From Bacteroides faecis MAJ27 (GTDB lineage Bacteria > Bacteroidota > Bacteroidia > Bacteroidales > Bacteroidaceae): a stretch of DNA of 64,000 nt. The stretch is from positions 1-64,000 of the forward strand of contig NZ_FNNN01000009.1 of the NCBI RefSeq assembly GCF_900106755.1, written 5' to 3'. Both the position numbers and the translations under genes were made by a program. A model generated the notes under the pieces. It was not told the DNA's origin. It worked only from the letters and a program-made list of their open reading frames with translations, and ran no database searches. This document shows positions 28,730-43,407 of the stretch, one piece after another. Positions within the stretch are counted from its first letter, which is position 1, and each line of letters opens with the position of its first letter.

Positions 28730-29380
28730 TTAAAACCAGCTGTCATCCTGACTTGAAGGGGATTCTGATGCAGCAGGTTCCTCTGTTCCTTCAACATTTT
28801 CTATAGAGTCGCTTTCCAACGGTTCATTTTCTCCGTTTCCTACCATCAGAGTCAATGCAGCTCCCAAAGGTACCTTATCTCCCGCTTCTAATGAACGTCC
28901 CTGATATTTGATACCGTACACCCAGTCCTTCTCACCGTTCATCAGCTGAATCTCAGTCAGTTTGAATCCGGCAGCAAGCACTTTCGCCTGTGCCTGACGC
29001 AGGGAACTGTTGTCCGCTACATCGGGAATAGCACGCAAGGGGATGCTCAGTGTATTTATAGTCAGATAAATGGTACGGCCTTCTTTTACTTTTTGTCCGG
29101 CTCCCGGATTGACATCGAGCACAATGCCCGCTGCCTTATTCTTCACATAATTGGAATCGGAAACGACACATACCAACCCATGATTGCGGAACATTTTAGA
29201 AGCTTCTTCCACTGTCATCCCTTTTACATCGGGAACGACCACAGCTTCACCGTGACGGGTATAAACATCCAGCCATTTCATCACGCCAAACACGATCAGC
29301 ACCACTGCCACAATCATGACAACGATATTCACCCAAAAATATTTATTTGTTTTAAAAGAAAAGAATTCTTTGATTGTCAT
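28730..29380 (-). CDS. PASTA-domain membrane protein without kinase
   Basis: The 216-residue product has one transmembrane helix (about residues 17-39) and then two or three PASTA repeats (VVVPDVKGMTVEEASKMFRNHGL, AIPDVADNSSLRQAQAKVLAAGF) and an acidic tail. PASTA domains bind peptidoglycan stem peptides or muropeptides and usually sit on Ser/Thr kinases or PBPs, neither of which is attached here. Its position at the head of a unit containing ddl fits a cell-wall role (inference). Confidence 0.85.
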   Translation of the reverse strand: MTIKEFFSFKTNKYFWVNIVVMIVAVVLIVFGVMKWLDVYTRHGEAVVVPDVKGMTVEEASKMFRNHGLVCVVSDSNYVKNKAAGIVLDVNPGAGQKVKEGRTIYLTINTLSIPLRAIPDVADNSSLRQAQAKVLAAGFKLTEIQLMNGEKDWVYGIKYQGRSLEAGDKVPLGAALTLMVGNGENEPLESDSIENVEGTEEPAASESPSSQDDSWF

Positions 29381-29741
29381 ACGCTTTGCTGTTAATCCGC
29401 GCCAAAGATACTACAAATTAGTTGAATTTCGGAATAGTGAGCAATGAAAATGTCCCTGCATAAATGCAAGGACACCTATCATCACCACAATTGCTGCAAC
29501 TATATTCCCCACTCTTATAGATTTCAACAACCTTATATCTTAAGATGCGGCTTCCGGATTCTCTGAACACAACCGTCCGTCACATATATTCCGTCTATGA
29601 TCTGTGACAAAGAAAGCTAAAAAGTGACAAAGGGAATTCCATTAAACATTATTTAATACACTATTTAACTACTGCACCGGGAATCCTGTATTTTTTGCCA
29701 TAAAAAGGAAGTTATGACCAACTTTAATGGAAACGAGAGCA
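29381..29741. other. Intergenic region with a leftward terminator and repeats, no confident gene
   Basis: This 361-nt stretch between the PASTA gene and the rpmH terminator holds no convincing protein gene. A leftward hairpin near 29451-29473 (TGTCCTTGCAT arm) is followed by TTTTC and implies a transcript arriving from the right. Two copies of GTGACAAA lie about 20 bp apart (near 29604 and 29624). A 39-codon TTG-started ORF in the leftward direction overlaps the hairpin. A small RNA is the simplest reading, but none is proven. Confidence 0.4.
29451..29473 (-). terminator. Putative leftward terminator in the PASTA-rpmH gap
   Basis: Read leftward, TGTCCTTGCAT pairs with ATGCAGGGACA (one mismatch) and is followed by TTTTC. 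It implies a leftward transcript from within 29480-29740. Confidence 0.45.
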
Positions 29742-29780
29742 AACAAAAAAGGCGGAGTTTTGAACTCCGCCTTTTTTGTT
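29742..29780 (-). terminator. Terminator of rpmH
   Basis: Perfect 18-nt arms (AACAAAAAAGGCGGAGTT and its complement) flank a 3-nt loop; read leftward, a T-run ends the second arm. It lies 12 nt after the rpmH stop. Confidence 0.85.
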
Positions 29781-29792
29781 TCTGAGTGATGA

Positions 29793-29954
29793 TTACCACT
29801 TCTGTCCGTTGTACTCATCAGAAACAGTCAGTTTCTTTCTGCCTTTCGCACGGCGAGCAGCTAATACTCTACGACCATTAGCCGATGCCATTCTCTCACG
29901 GAAACCGTGTTTGTTTTTTCTCTTTCTGTTAGAGGGTTGAAATGTTCTTTTCAT
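29793..29954 (-). CDS. rpmH: Ribosomal protein L34
   Basis: This 53-residue basic protein ([20 protein letters not shown], then [20 protein letters not shown]) is L34 of the 50S subunit, with the family start and the [15 protein letters not shown] core. It has its own promoter and a strong terminator and is not linked to dnaA or rnpA here. It is encoded on the strand opposite efp, with both promoters in the 192-nt gap. Confidence 0.97.
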   Translation of the reverse strand: MKRTFQPSNRKRKNKHGFRERMASANGRRVLAARRAKGRKKLTVSDEYNGQKW

Positions 29955-29998
29955 TACTGTATCTTGTTTTTATGTTATTATTCTACGTAATCGGGCTG

Positions 29999-30029
29999 CA
30001 AAAATAGAGACTTTTTTTAAATTAACCAA
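29999..30029 (-). promoter_or_regulatory. rpmH promoter
   Basis: Read leftward, TATTTTTG (30006-29999) is the -7 element and TTG (30029-30027) lies 20 nt upstream as a -33 element. The start of rpmH is 45 nt downstream. Confidence 0.65.
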
Positions 30030-30056
30030 GCGATAACTCATTTTTGCTCAAAAGTT

Positions 30057-30088
30057 TTTGTGTTTTTTACCGATTTAGATTACTTTTG
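30057..30088 (+). promoter_or_regulatory. efp promoter
   Basis: TTTG (30057-30060) and TACTTTTG (30081-30088) are separated by 20 nt, matching the Bacteroides -33/-7 arrangement. The efp ATG is at 30147. Confidence 0.7.
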
Positions 30089-30146
30089 CACTCGAATTAC
30101 GAAGAAAACAATTAAATAACAATAATATAATAAGAAAAACAGCAGT

Positions 30147-30713
30147 ATGATTAATGCTCAAGACATCAAAAACGGAACTTGTATCCGTATGGACGGAAAG
30201 CTCTATTTCTGTATAGAATTCCTGCATGTGAAACCGGGTAAAGGTAACACTTTTATGCGTACTAAACTGAAAGATGTAGTTAGCGGTTACGTTCTCGAAC
30301 GCCGTTTCAACATCGGTGAAAAGCTGGAAGATGTACGTGTAGAACGTCGTCCGTACCAGTTCCTGTATAAAGAAGGAGAAGACTATATCTTCATGAATCA
30401 GGAAACTTTTGACCAACACCCTATTGCTCACGACCTGATCAACGGTGTAGATTTCCTGCTCGAAGGTGCAGTGCTGGACGTTGTTTCTGACGCTTCTACC
30501 GAAACTGTACTTTATGCAGACATGCCGATCAAGGTTCAGATGAAGGTTACTTATACAGAACCGGGTATGAAAGGTGATACAGCTACCAACACACTGAAAC
30601 CTGCAACAGTAGAATCAGGTGCGACGGTACGTGTTCCTTTGTTCATCAGCGAAGGCGAAACAATTGAAATCGACACTCGTGACGGTTCTTACGTAGGACG
30701 TGTGAAAGCATAA
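30147..30713 (+). CDS. efp: Translation elongation factor P
   Basis: The 188-residue product has the three beta-barrel domains of EF-P. The tip of the KOW-like domain I reads HVKPGKGNTF with Lys32 at the position that is modified in other bacteria. It relieves stalling at polyproline stretches. No epmA/epmB-type modification gene is in the window. It has its own promoter and a terminator. Confidence 0.96.
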   Translation: MINAQDIKNGTCIRMDGKLYFCIEFLHVKPGKGNTFMRTKLKDVVSGYVLERRFNIGEKLEDVRVERRPYQFLYKEGEDYIFMNQETFDQHPIAHDLINGVDFLLEGAVLDVVSDASTETVLYADMPIKVQMKVTYTEPGMKGDTATNTLKPATVESGATVRVPLFISEGETIEIDTRDGSYVGRVKA

Positions 30714-30735
30714 ATGTCATACAAATGACACAAAG

Positions 30736-30772
30736 AAACGGTGGATTTGCTTCGGCACTTCCACCGTTTTTT
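30736..30772 (+). terminator. Terminator of efp
   Basis: AAACGGTGGA (30736-30745) pairs with TCCACCGTTT (30760-30769), and a T-run follows. It lies 22 nt after the efp stop. Confidence 0.8.
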
Positions 30773-30774
30773 AT

Positions 30775-30782
30775 TACCTTTG
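30775..30782 (+). promoter_or_regulatory. Putative alkaline phosphatase promoter -7 element
   Basis: TACCTTTG matches TAnnTTTG, 34 nt before the ATG at 30817. It directly follows the efp terminator. Confidence 0.5.
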
Positions 30783-30816
30783 TCCATCACTAACCCTAAT
30801 ATTAAGATACAAAAGA

Positions 30817-32217
30817 ATGAAAAAGTTAATTTACACACTACTTTTTGTCCTCATATCCGTTGCAGCCAACGGTCAGGCAAAGTATGTATTCTATTTCATC
30901 GGCGATGGAATGGGAGTCAACCAGGTAAACGGTACGGAAATGTATCAGGCAGAACGACAGAACGGACGTATCGGCGTTGAACCTTTGCTGTTCACTCAAT
31001 TCCCCGTAGCTACCATGGCAACCACTTTCTCTGCCACCAACTCTGTAACTGACTCTGCAGCCGCAGGTACTGCACTGGCAACCGGCAAGAAGACCTACAA
31101 CAGCGCCATCTCCGTAGGAGAAGACAAGAACCCGATTGAAACTGTAGCCGAAAAAGCGAAGAAGGCCGGAAAGAAAGTAGGCGTCACTACTTCCGTCAGC
31201 GTAGACCATGCCACTCCCGCCGCTTTCTATGCTCATCAGGCAGACCGTAATATGAATTATGAAATCGCCATTGACCTGACCAAAGCAAACTTTGACTTTT
31301 ATGCAGGCGGTGGTTTCCTGAAACCTGACAAGACGCACGACAGGAAAGACGCTCCCAACATCTTCCCTATTTTCGAAGAAGCAGGCTACACCGTAGCACG
31401 TGGCTACAACGATTATAAAGCAAAAAGCAAGGATGCCGGCAAAATGATCCTGATACAGGAAGAAGGCAAAGACCCTTCTTGCCTGCCTTACGCTATCGAC
31501 CGTAAAAGCGATGATCTGACTCTCGCTCAAATCACAGAAAGTGCTATCGACTTCCTGACCAAAGGCAAGAACAAAGGTTTCTTCCTGATGGTAGAAGGTG
31601 GAAAGATAGACTGGGCCTGCCATGCCAATGACGCCGCTACTGTATTCAACGAAGTGAAGGATATGGATGACGCCATCAAAGTAGCTTATGAGTTTTACAA
31701 GAAACATCCGAAGGAAACTTTGATCGTTGTTACCGCCGACCACGAAACCGGTGGTATCGTACTGGGTACAGGCAGATATGAGTTGAACCTGAAAGCGCTG
31801 CAATATCAGAAACATTCCGCTGACGGATTATCCAAGCAAATCAGTGAGCTGAGAAAATCGAAAGGAAATAAGGTGACTTGGGAAGACATGAAAGAATTCC
31901 TGGGCAACGAAATGGGCTTCTGGAAACAATTCCCTATTTCTTGGGAACAGGAAAAGAAACTGCGTGACGAGTTTGAACAATCCTTTGTCAGAAATAAAGT
32001 GGTATTTGCCGAAAGCATGTACTCCAAGAGCGAACCAATGGCAGCACGCGCTAAAGAAGTAATGGATCAGATATCGATGGTAGGCTGGGTAAGCGGCGGT
32101 CACTCTGCCGGTTATGTACCGGTATTTGCTATCGGTGCCGGTTCTCAACTGTTCGGTGAAAAGATTGACAATACCGAAATCCCTAAAAGAATCGCAAAGG
32201 CGGCAGGATATAAATAA
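30817..32217 (+). CDS. Alkaline phosphatase, secreted
   Basis: The 466-residue product has a signal peptide (ending ANGQA) and the alkaline phosphatase core: FYFIGDGMGVNQ with Asp30, the nucleophile Ser80 in TDSAAAGTALATGKKT, VTADHETGG and GGHSAGYVPV. It hydrolyses phosphomonoesters in the periplasm. The conserved metal ligands appear present. It is convergent with susR; a highly structured spacer lies between. Confidence 0.92.
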   Translation: MKKLIYTLLFVLISVAANGQAKYVFYFIGDGMGVNQVNGTEMYQAERQNGRIGVEPLLFTQFPVATMATTFSATNSVTDSAAAGTALATGKKTYNSAISVGEDKNPIETVAEKAKKAGKKVGVTTSVSVDHATPAAFYAHQADRNMNYEIAIDLTKANFDFYAGGGFLKPDKTHDRKDAPNIFPIFEEAGYTVARGYNDYKAKSKDAGKMILIQEEGKDPSCLPYAIDRKSDDLTLAQITESAIDFLTKGKNKGFFLMVEGGKIDWACHANDAATVFNEVKDMDDAIKVAYEFYKKHPKETLIVVTADHETGGIVLGTGRYELNLKALQYQKHSADGLSKQISELRKSKGNKVTWEDMKEFLGNEMGFWKQFPISWEQEKKLRDEFEQSFVRNKVVFAESMYSKSEPMAARAKEVMDQISMVGWVSGGHSAGYVPVFAIGAGSQLFGEKIDNTEIPKRIAKAAGYK

Positions 32218-32239
32218 GAATATCTGCCTTTCCTAATAA

Positions 32240-32287
32240 AGAGTGCCAATTGTCTTACGGCTGACATCCGTAGATAATTGGCACTCT
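32240..32287. terminator. Hairpin downstream of the alkaline phosphatase
   Basis: AGAGTGCCAATT at 32240-32251 pairs with AATTGGCACTCT at 32276-32287, extended by further imperfect pairs to a CCG/CGG end. It lies 22 nt beyond the stop codon and probably terminates the phosphatase transcript, although the following T-run is weak. Confidence 0.5.
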
Positions 32288-32303
32288 CTGCATTGTACAC
32301 ACA

Positions 32304-32387
32304 GTGCCACGCCTTTGGCACAGTTATGCCACCGTGCTGGCACAACTGTGCCAATGCGATGGCACGGTTGTGCCAAAGGCGTGGCAC
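32304..32387. repeat. Nested palindrome rich in GTGCCA/TGGCAC
   Basis: Perfect 19-nt arms (GTGCCACGCCTTTGGCACA at 32304-32322 and its complement at 32369-32387) enclose 46 nt that contain a second palindrome, TGGCACA-AC-TGTGCCA (32338-32353), and ACCGTGC/GCACGGT pairs (32331-32337, 32362-32368). The GTGCCA motif or its complement recurs at least seven times when the hairpin at 32240-32287 is included. It separates the convergent phosphatase and susR genes. Confidence 0.75.
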
Positions 32388-32419
32388 AACACAGCGCTAA
32401 GCTTCTTATGAAAAAGGAG

Positions 32420-36116
<3,697 letters not shown>

Positions 36117-36202
36117 ACAAGTTCACTTCGACTTATATTTATCAGGAAACAAAAAGAAGATAAACATCTGTAAAACAAAATATTATCATTAATACCAACT
36201 TG

Positions 36203-36250
36203 TATTTTTATTCTAGATAGCCCAAAGTCCCGGGATGGTTGCTATATTTG
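36203..36250 (+). promoter_or_regulatory. susB-G promoter with candidate SusR site
   Basis: TATTTTTATTCTAG (36203-36216) is followed after 26 nt by TATATTTG (36243-36250), the same motif and spacing as at susA. Together these form a strong regulatory pair. The susB ATG is at 36314. Confidence 0.75.
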
Positions 36251-36295
36251 CAATATCCGGAACAAACCGGAGTAAAAATATTAGTTAGCTTATAA

Positions 36296-38530
<2,235 letters not shown>

Positions 38531-38681
38531 AGAGAAAGAGATTGAAAGACAGAGAAATTACAATTCGATAGAACAGAGTGTTTTCAAACGCTAGGTATTA
38601 AGACGAAGAAAAGGTTTTCAATAGGTATTTTTTAAGAGAGAATGATAAGAGAATTTACAAATTAACTTTAAATACAGAAAC
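38531..38681 (+). other. susB-susC intergenic segment
   Basis: The 151 nt between susB and susC are the second-longest gap in susB-G and purine-rich. A small hairpin (AGTGTTT/AAACGCT, 38577-38592) and two copies of AGGTATT (about 38593 and 38621) are present. There is no -7 consensus, so it is more likely an RNA stability or processing region than a promoter. Confidence 0.4.
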
Positions 38682-41600
38682 ATGAAAAAAGGAAACTTTA
38701 TGTTAAAGGTCCTGCTTATGCTAATAGCTGGAATATTCTTGTCCGTTGGCGCATTTGCTCAGCAAATAACCGTCAAAGGAATGGTAAAAGACGCAACGGG
38801 CGAACCGGTTATCGGCGCCAATGTTGTGGTGAAAGGCACTACCACCGGAACAATTACCGATTTTGATGGCAACTTCCAGTTGTCTGCCAGGCAAGGCGAC
38901 ATAATTGTTGTTTCATTCATCGGATACCAACAGAAGGAACTTCCTGCTGCTGCGCAAATGAATGTAATACTGAAAGATGATACGGAAATACTGGACGAAG
39001 TAGTAGTAATCGGCTATGGTCAGGTGAAAAAGAACGATATGACCGGTTCGGTGATGGCTATCAAGCCCGATGAACTGAGCAAAGGTATTACCACAAACGC
39101 GCAGGATATGTTATCCGGAAAGATTGCCGGCGTCAGCGTTATATCAAATGACGGTACACCGGGAGGTGGAGCACAAATCCGAATTCGTGGCGGTTCCTCT
39201 TTGAATGCAAGTAACGACCCGTTGATTGTCATTGACGGTCTGGCTATTGATAACGAAGGTATCAAAGGTATGGCAAACGGATTGTCTATGGTCAATCCTG
39301 CTGATATTGAAACCCTTACAGTACTGAAAGACGCCTCCGCAACTGCTATCTACGGTTCGCGTGCATCCAATGGTGTGATCATTATCACTACTAAGAAAGG
39401 AAAGAACGGACAGGCTCCGAGTATAAACTATAATGGTTCCGTATCCTTCTCCAAGACTCAAAAACGGTATGATGTGTTGAGTGGAGATGAATATCGTGCT
39501 TATGCCACTCAATTGTGGGGTGATAAACTGCCGGCTGAACTGGGTACCGCCAATACGGACTGGCAGGACCAGATATTCCGCACTGCTGTCAGCACAGATC
39601 ATCATGTTTCTATCAACGGAGGATTCAAGAACCTGCCTTATCGTGTGTCTTTAGGCTATACAAATGACAATGGTATTGTGAAAACATCCAATTTCCAGCG
39701 CTTTACCGCTTCTGTGAATCTGGCTCCTTCATTCTTCGACGATCACTTGAAGTTCAACATCAATGCCAAATACATGAATGGTAAGAACCGCTACGCCGAC
39801 ACAGGCGCCGCTATCGGCGGAGCATTGGCTATCGACCCTACCCGTCCGGTTTATTCTACCGACGATCCTTACCAGTTTACAGGCGGCTACTGGCAGAATA
39901 TAAATTCTACCTCAGGCTTCAGCGACCCGAACTGGAAATATACATCCAATCCGAATTCTCCCCAGAATCCGCTGGCTGCACTGGAGCTTAAAAATGACAA
40001 GGCAAACAGTAACGACTTTGTTGGAAATGTGGATGTTGACTATAAATTCCATTTCCTGCCCGACCTCCGTCTGCATGCAAGCATAGGTGGAGAATATGCA
40101 GAAGGTACACAAACGACGACTGTTTCTCCATACTCGTTCGGAAATAACTATTATGGTTGGAATGGTGATGTCACCCAATATAAATACAACCTTTCTTATA
40201 ATATATATGTACAGTATATCAAGTCTTTAGGTGCAAACGACTTTGACGTCATGGTCGGCGGTGAAGAACAACACTTCCATCGCAACGGATTTGAAGAAGG
40301 TCAGGGCTGGGACCCCTATACTCAGGAAGCTCATGACGCAAAACTGCGCGAACAAACAGCGTATGCCACCAGAAACACTCTGGTCTCCTACTTCGGTCGT
40401 CTGAATTACTCCCTGCTGAACCGTTACTTGTTTACCTTTACTATGCGTTGGGACGGCTCGTCACGTTTCTCTAAAGACAATCGCTGGGGTACATTCCCGT
40501 CATTGGCACTGGGATGGAAGATAAAAGAGGAAAACTTCCTGAAAGATGTAAATGTCCTGTCCGACCTGAAACTGCGTCTGGGCTGGGGTATTACCGGACA
40601 ACAAAACATAGGAGATGATTTCGCATACCTTCCCCTGTATGTAGTCAATAACGAATATGCCCAGTATCCTTTTGGCGATACTTACTATTCCACTTCCCGC
40701 CCGAAGGCTTTCAATGAGAATCTGAAATGGGAAAAGACTACTACCTGGAATGCCGGTCTGGACTTCGGATTCCTGAATGGAAGAATTACAGGTGGTATTG
40801 ATGGCTATTTCCGTAAGACGGATGATCTGCTGAACAGCGTAAAGATTCCCGTCGGTACTAACTTCAACGCCCAGATGACACAGAATATCGGCTCTTTGGA
40901 AAACTACGGTATGGAGTTTTCCATCAATGCTAAACCGATTGTGACGAAAGACTTCACTTGGGACTTGAGCTATAACATCACATGGAACCACAACGAAATC
41001 ACGAAGTTGACGGGTGGTGATGACAGCGATTATTACGTAGAAGCCGGTGACAAGATTTCCAGAGGCAACAACACCAAGGTACAGGCAAACAAAGTAGGCT
41101 ATGCAGCCAATTCTTTCTATGTTTACCAGCAGGTGTATGACGAGAACGGCAAACCTATTGAAAACATGTTTGTCGACCGTAACGGAAATGGTACCATAGA
41201 CAGCGGAGATAAATATATCTACAAGAAACCGGCAGGCGATGTATTGATGGGACTGACTTCCAAAATGCAATACAAGAACTTTGATTTCAGTTTCTCACTG
41301 CGTGCCAGTCTGAACAACTATGTATACTATGACTTCCTGAGCAACAAAGCCAATGTCAGCACTTCGGGACTGTACTCGAATAATGCATATAGCAATACGA
41401 GTGCCGAAGCTGTCGCACTGGGTTTCAGCGGACAAGGAGATTACTACATGAGCGATTATTTTATACACAACGCATCATTCTTACGTTGTGATAACATCAC
41501 ACTGGGCTATTCTTTCCAGAATCTGTGGAAAGGTCAGACATACAAAGGTATTGGCGGACGTGTATATGCAACAGTACAAAATCCGTTTATTATCAGTAAA

Positions 41601-41696
41601 TACAAAGGCCTTGACCCGGAAGTCAAAAGTGGTATCGACGCCAATCCATACCCCAGAGCCATGACTTTCTTACTAGGTTTGAGTCTGCAATTCTAA
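38682..41696 (+). CDS. susC: Outer-membrane TonB-dependent maltooligosaccharide transporter SusC
   Basis: The 1004-residue product has a signal peptide (to GAFAQ), an N-terminal carboxypeptidase-like regulatory domain (about 27-105, ITVKGMVKDATGEPVIGANV), a plug (SKGITTNAQDMLSGKIAGVSV, RIRGGSSLNASNDPLIVIDG) and a 22-strand barrel ending in LGLSLQF. With SusD it forms the starch-oligosaccharide import complex in the outer membrane. It lacks the N-terminal STN domain used for anti-sigma signalling, which fits control by SusR. The susD gene follows after 21 nt. Confidence 0.98.
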   Translation: MKKGNFMLKVLLMLIAGIFLSVGAFAQQITVKGMVKDATGEPVIGANVVVKGTTTGTITDFDGNFQLSARQGDIIVVSFIGYQQKELPAAAQMNVILKDDTEILDEVVVIGYGQVKKNDMTGSVMAIKPDELSKGITTNAQDMLSGKIAGVSVISNDGTPGGGAQIRIRGGSSLNASNDPLIVIDGLAIDNEGIKGMANGLSMVNPADIETLTVLKDASATAIYGSRASNGVIIITTKKGKNGQAPSINYNGSVSFSKTQKRYDVLSGDEYRAYATQLWGDKLPAELGTANTDWQDQIFRTAVSTDHHVSINGGFKNLPYRVSLGYTNDNGIVKTSNFQRFTASVNLAPSFFDDHLKFNINAKYMNGKNRYADTGAAIGGALAIDPTRPVYSTDDPYQFTGGYWQNINSTSGFSDPNWKYTSNPNSPQNPLAALELKNDKANSNDFVGNVDVDYKFHFLPDLRLHASIGGEYAEGTQTTTVSPYSFGNNYYGWNGDVTQYKYNLSYNIYVQYIKSLGANDFDVMVGGEEQHFHRNGFEEGQGWDPYTQEAHDAKLREQTAYATRNTLVSYFGRLNYSLLNRYLFTFTMRWDGSSRFSKDNRWGTFPSLALGWKIKEENFLKDVNVLSDLKLRLGWGITGQQNIGDDFAYLPLYVVNNEYAQYPFGDTYYSTSRPKAFNENLKWEKTTTWNAGLDFGFLNGRITGGIDGYFRKTDDLLNSVKIPVGTNFNAQMTQNIGSLENYGMEFSINAKPIVTKDFTWDLSYNITWNHNEITKLTGGDDSDYYVEAGDKISRGNNTKVQANKVGYAANSFYVYQQVYDENGKPIENMFVDRNGNGTIDSGDKYIYKKPAGDVLMGLTSKMQYKNFDFSFSLRASLNNYVYYDFLSNKANVSTSGLYSNNAYSNTSAEAVALGFSGQGDYYMSDYFIHNASFLRCDNITLGYSFQNLWKGQTYKGIGGRVYATVQNPFIISKYKGLDPEVKSGIDANPYPRAMTFLLGLSLQF

Positions 41697-41717
41697 ATTA
41701 CATTAAATCAATTTATC

Positions 41718-43373
41718 ATGAAAACAAGATATATCAAACAACTATTTTCAGCAGCACTGATCACAGTTCTCTCACTGGGAGTAACTTCATGTATCAACGA
41801 TCTGGATATTAGTCCCATCGACCCTCAGACAGGAGGTAGTTTCGATCAGCAAGGAGTATTTGTGAAAGGTTATGCCATGCTGGGCGTAACCGGACAAAAA
41901 GGTATCGACGGCTCTCCTGACCTGGACGGACAAGATGAAGGTGAATCCGGTTTTTACCGTACCACTTTCAACTGCAATGAGTTGCCTACCGATGAATGTC
42001 TCTGGGCATGGCAGGAAAACCAGGATATCCCCCAGCTTACAAGCATTAGCTGGAGTCCTTCCAGCCAGCGTACAGAGTGGGTTTATGTCCGTTTAGGATA
42101 TGACATCACACAATATAACTTCTTCCTCGACCAGACCGAAGGTATGACAGATGCGGAAACACTGCGCCAGCGTGCGGAAATACGTTTCCTGCGTGCCTTG
42201 CATTACTGGTACTTCCTCGACTTGTTTGGAAAAGCTCCGTTCAAAGAACACTTCAGCAACGATTTACCTGTTGAAAAGAAAGGTACGGAACTCTATACCT
42301 ACATTCAGAATGAACTGAACGAGATTGAAGGTGATATGTATGAACCCCGTCAGGCTCCTTTCGGTCGTGCCGACAAAGCTGCTAACTGGTTGCTCCGTGC
42401 ACGTTTGTACCTGAACGCCGGTGTATATACCGGACAAACCGACTATGCAAAGGCGGAAGAATATGCCAGCAAAGTGATTGCCTCAGCATATAAATTATGT
42501 ACCAACTACAGCGAACTGTTTATGGCCGATAACGATGAGAATGAAAATGCCATGCAGGAAATCATTCTGCCCATTCGTCAGGATGGTGTAAAGACACGTA
42601 ACCATGGCGGTTCTACCTATCTGGTTTGTGGTACTCGCGTGGCCGGTATGCCACGTATGGGAACAACAAATGGCTGGTCCTGTATCTTTGCCCGTGCAGC
42701 CATGGTGAAGAAATTCTTCTCCAATCTCGAAGATGTGCCGATGTTGCCCACCGATGTGGAAATTCCGACTAAGGGGTTAGACACGGATGAACAGATCGAT
42801 GCTTTCGATGCTAAATACGGCATCCGGACAGAAGATATGATTAAGGCTGCCGGTGACGACCGTGCCATGCTATACTCCGGTGTAGGAGGCGGCAGACGCA
42901 AGATTCAGACAGATGCTATCAGCGGATTCACCGATGGACTGTCTATTGTAAAGTGGCAGAACTATCGTTCTGACGGAAAGCCTGTCAGCCATGCAACATA
43001 TCCCGACACTGACATTCCTTTATTCCGTCTGGCAGAAGCCTATCTGACACGTGCGGAAGCTATCTTCCGTCAGGGAGGAGATGCAACGGCAGACATCAAC
43101 GAACTTCGCAAACGTGCCAACTGTACAAGAAAGGTACAGACTGTAACCGAACAGGAACTTATCGATGAATGGGCACGCGAGTTCTATCTGGAAGGTCGCC
43201 GTCGCTCAGACTTGGTTCGTTTCGGCATGTTCACAACCAATAAATATGTGTGGGACTGGAAAGGCGGAGCTATGAACGGGACATCTGTCGCTTCATACTA
43301 CAATTTATATCCTATCCCTGTATCGGATATAAACAACAATAAGAATATGTCACAAAATGAAGGCTATAAATAA
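41718..43373 (+). CDS. susD: Surface starch-binding lipoprotein SusD
   Basis: The 551-residue helical lipoprotein (lipobox TSC, Cys25) binds starch helices at the surface and caps SusC. The binding-site residues Trp98, Asn101, Arg81 and Trp320 fall at published positions. The N-terminal part carries TPR-like helices (IRFLRALHYWYFLDLFG) and the C-terminus reads NNNKNMSQNEGYK. It is essential for growth on starch in the literature. Confidence 0.98.
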   Translation: MKTRYIKQLFSAALITVLSLGVTSCINDLDISPIDPQTGGSFDQQGVFVKGYAMLGVTGQKGIDGSPDLDGQDEGESGFYRTTFNCNELPTDECLWAWQENQDIPQLTSISWSPSSQRTEWVYVRLGYDITQYNFFLDQTEGMTDAETLRQRAEIRFLRALHYWYFLDLFGKAPFKEHFSNDLPVEKKGTELYTYIQNELNEIEGDMYEPRQAPFGRADKAANWLLRARLYLNAGVYTGQTDYAKAEEYASKVIASAYKLCTNYSELFMADNDENENAMQEIILPIRQDGVKTRNHGGSTYLVCGTRVAGMPRMGTTNGWSCIFARAAMVKKFFSNLEDVPMLPTDVEIPTKGLDTDEQIDAFDAKYGIRTEDMIKAAGDDRAMLYSGVGGGRRKIQTDAISGFTDGLSIVKWQNYRSDGKPVSHATYPDTDIPLFRLAEAYLTRAEAIFRQGGDATADINELRKRANCTRKVQTVTEQELIDEWAREFYLEGRRRSDLVRFGMFTTNKYVWDWKGGAMNGTSVASYYNLYPIPVSDINNNKNMSQNEGYK

Positions 43374-43407
43374 CCAGTAGTTCATCCTTATATAAAAGAA
43401 TGCCATT

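Noticed and set aside
27622-28806. 394-codon open frame opposite the pseudouridine synthase gene
   Set aside because: It is antisense to a well-supported RluA-family gene with all motifs, and its translation is rich in Cys, His and Phe with no recognisable family.
30838-31815. 325-codon open frame opposite the alkaline phosphatase gene
   Set aside because: The other strand codes for a complete phosphatase with catalytic motifs; this frame is a shadow of its codon use.
32304-32387. CRISPR array or insertion-sequence remnant
   Set aside because: The repeats are nested palindromes without regular spacers, and there is no transposase or cas gene nearby.
36117-36202. Possible susA terminator
   Set aside because: Only a weak TTTATC/GATAAA pairing is visible and there is no T-run, so I do not list it.
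40500-41270. 256-codon open frame opposite susC
   Set aside because: It is antisense within the conserved SusC barrel and has no start signals or family features.
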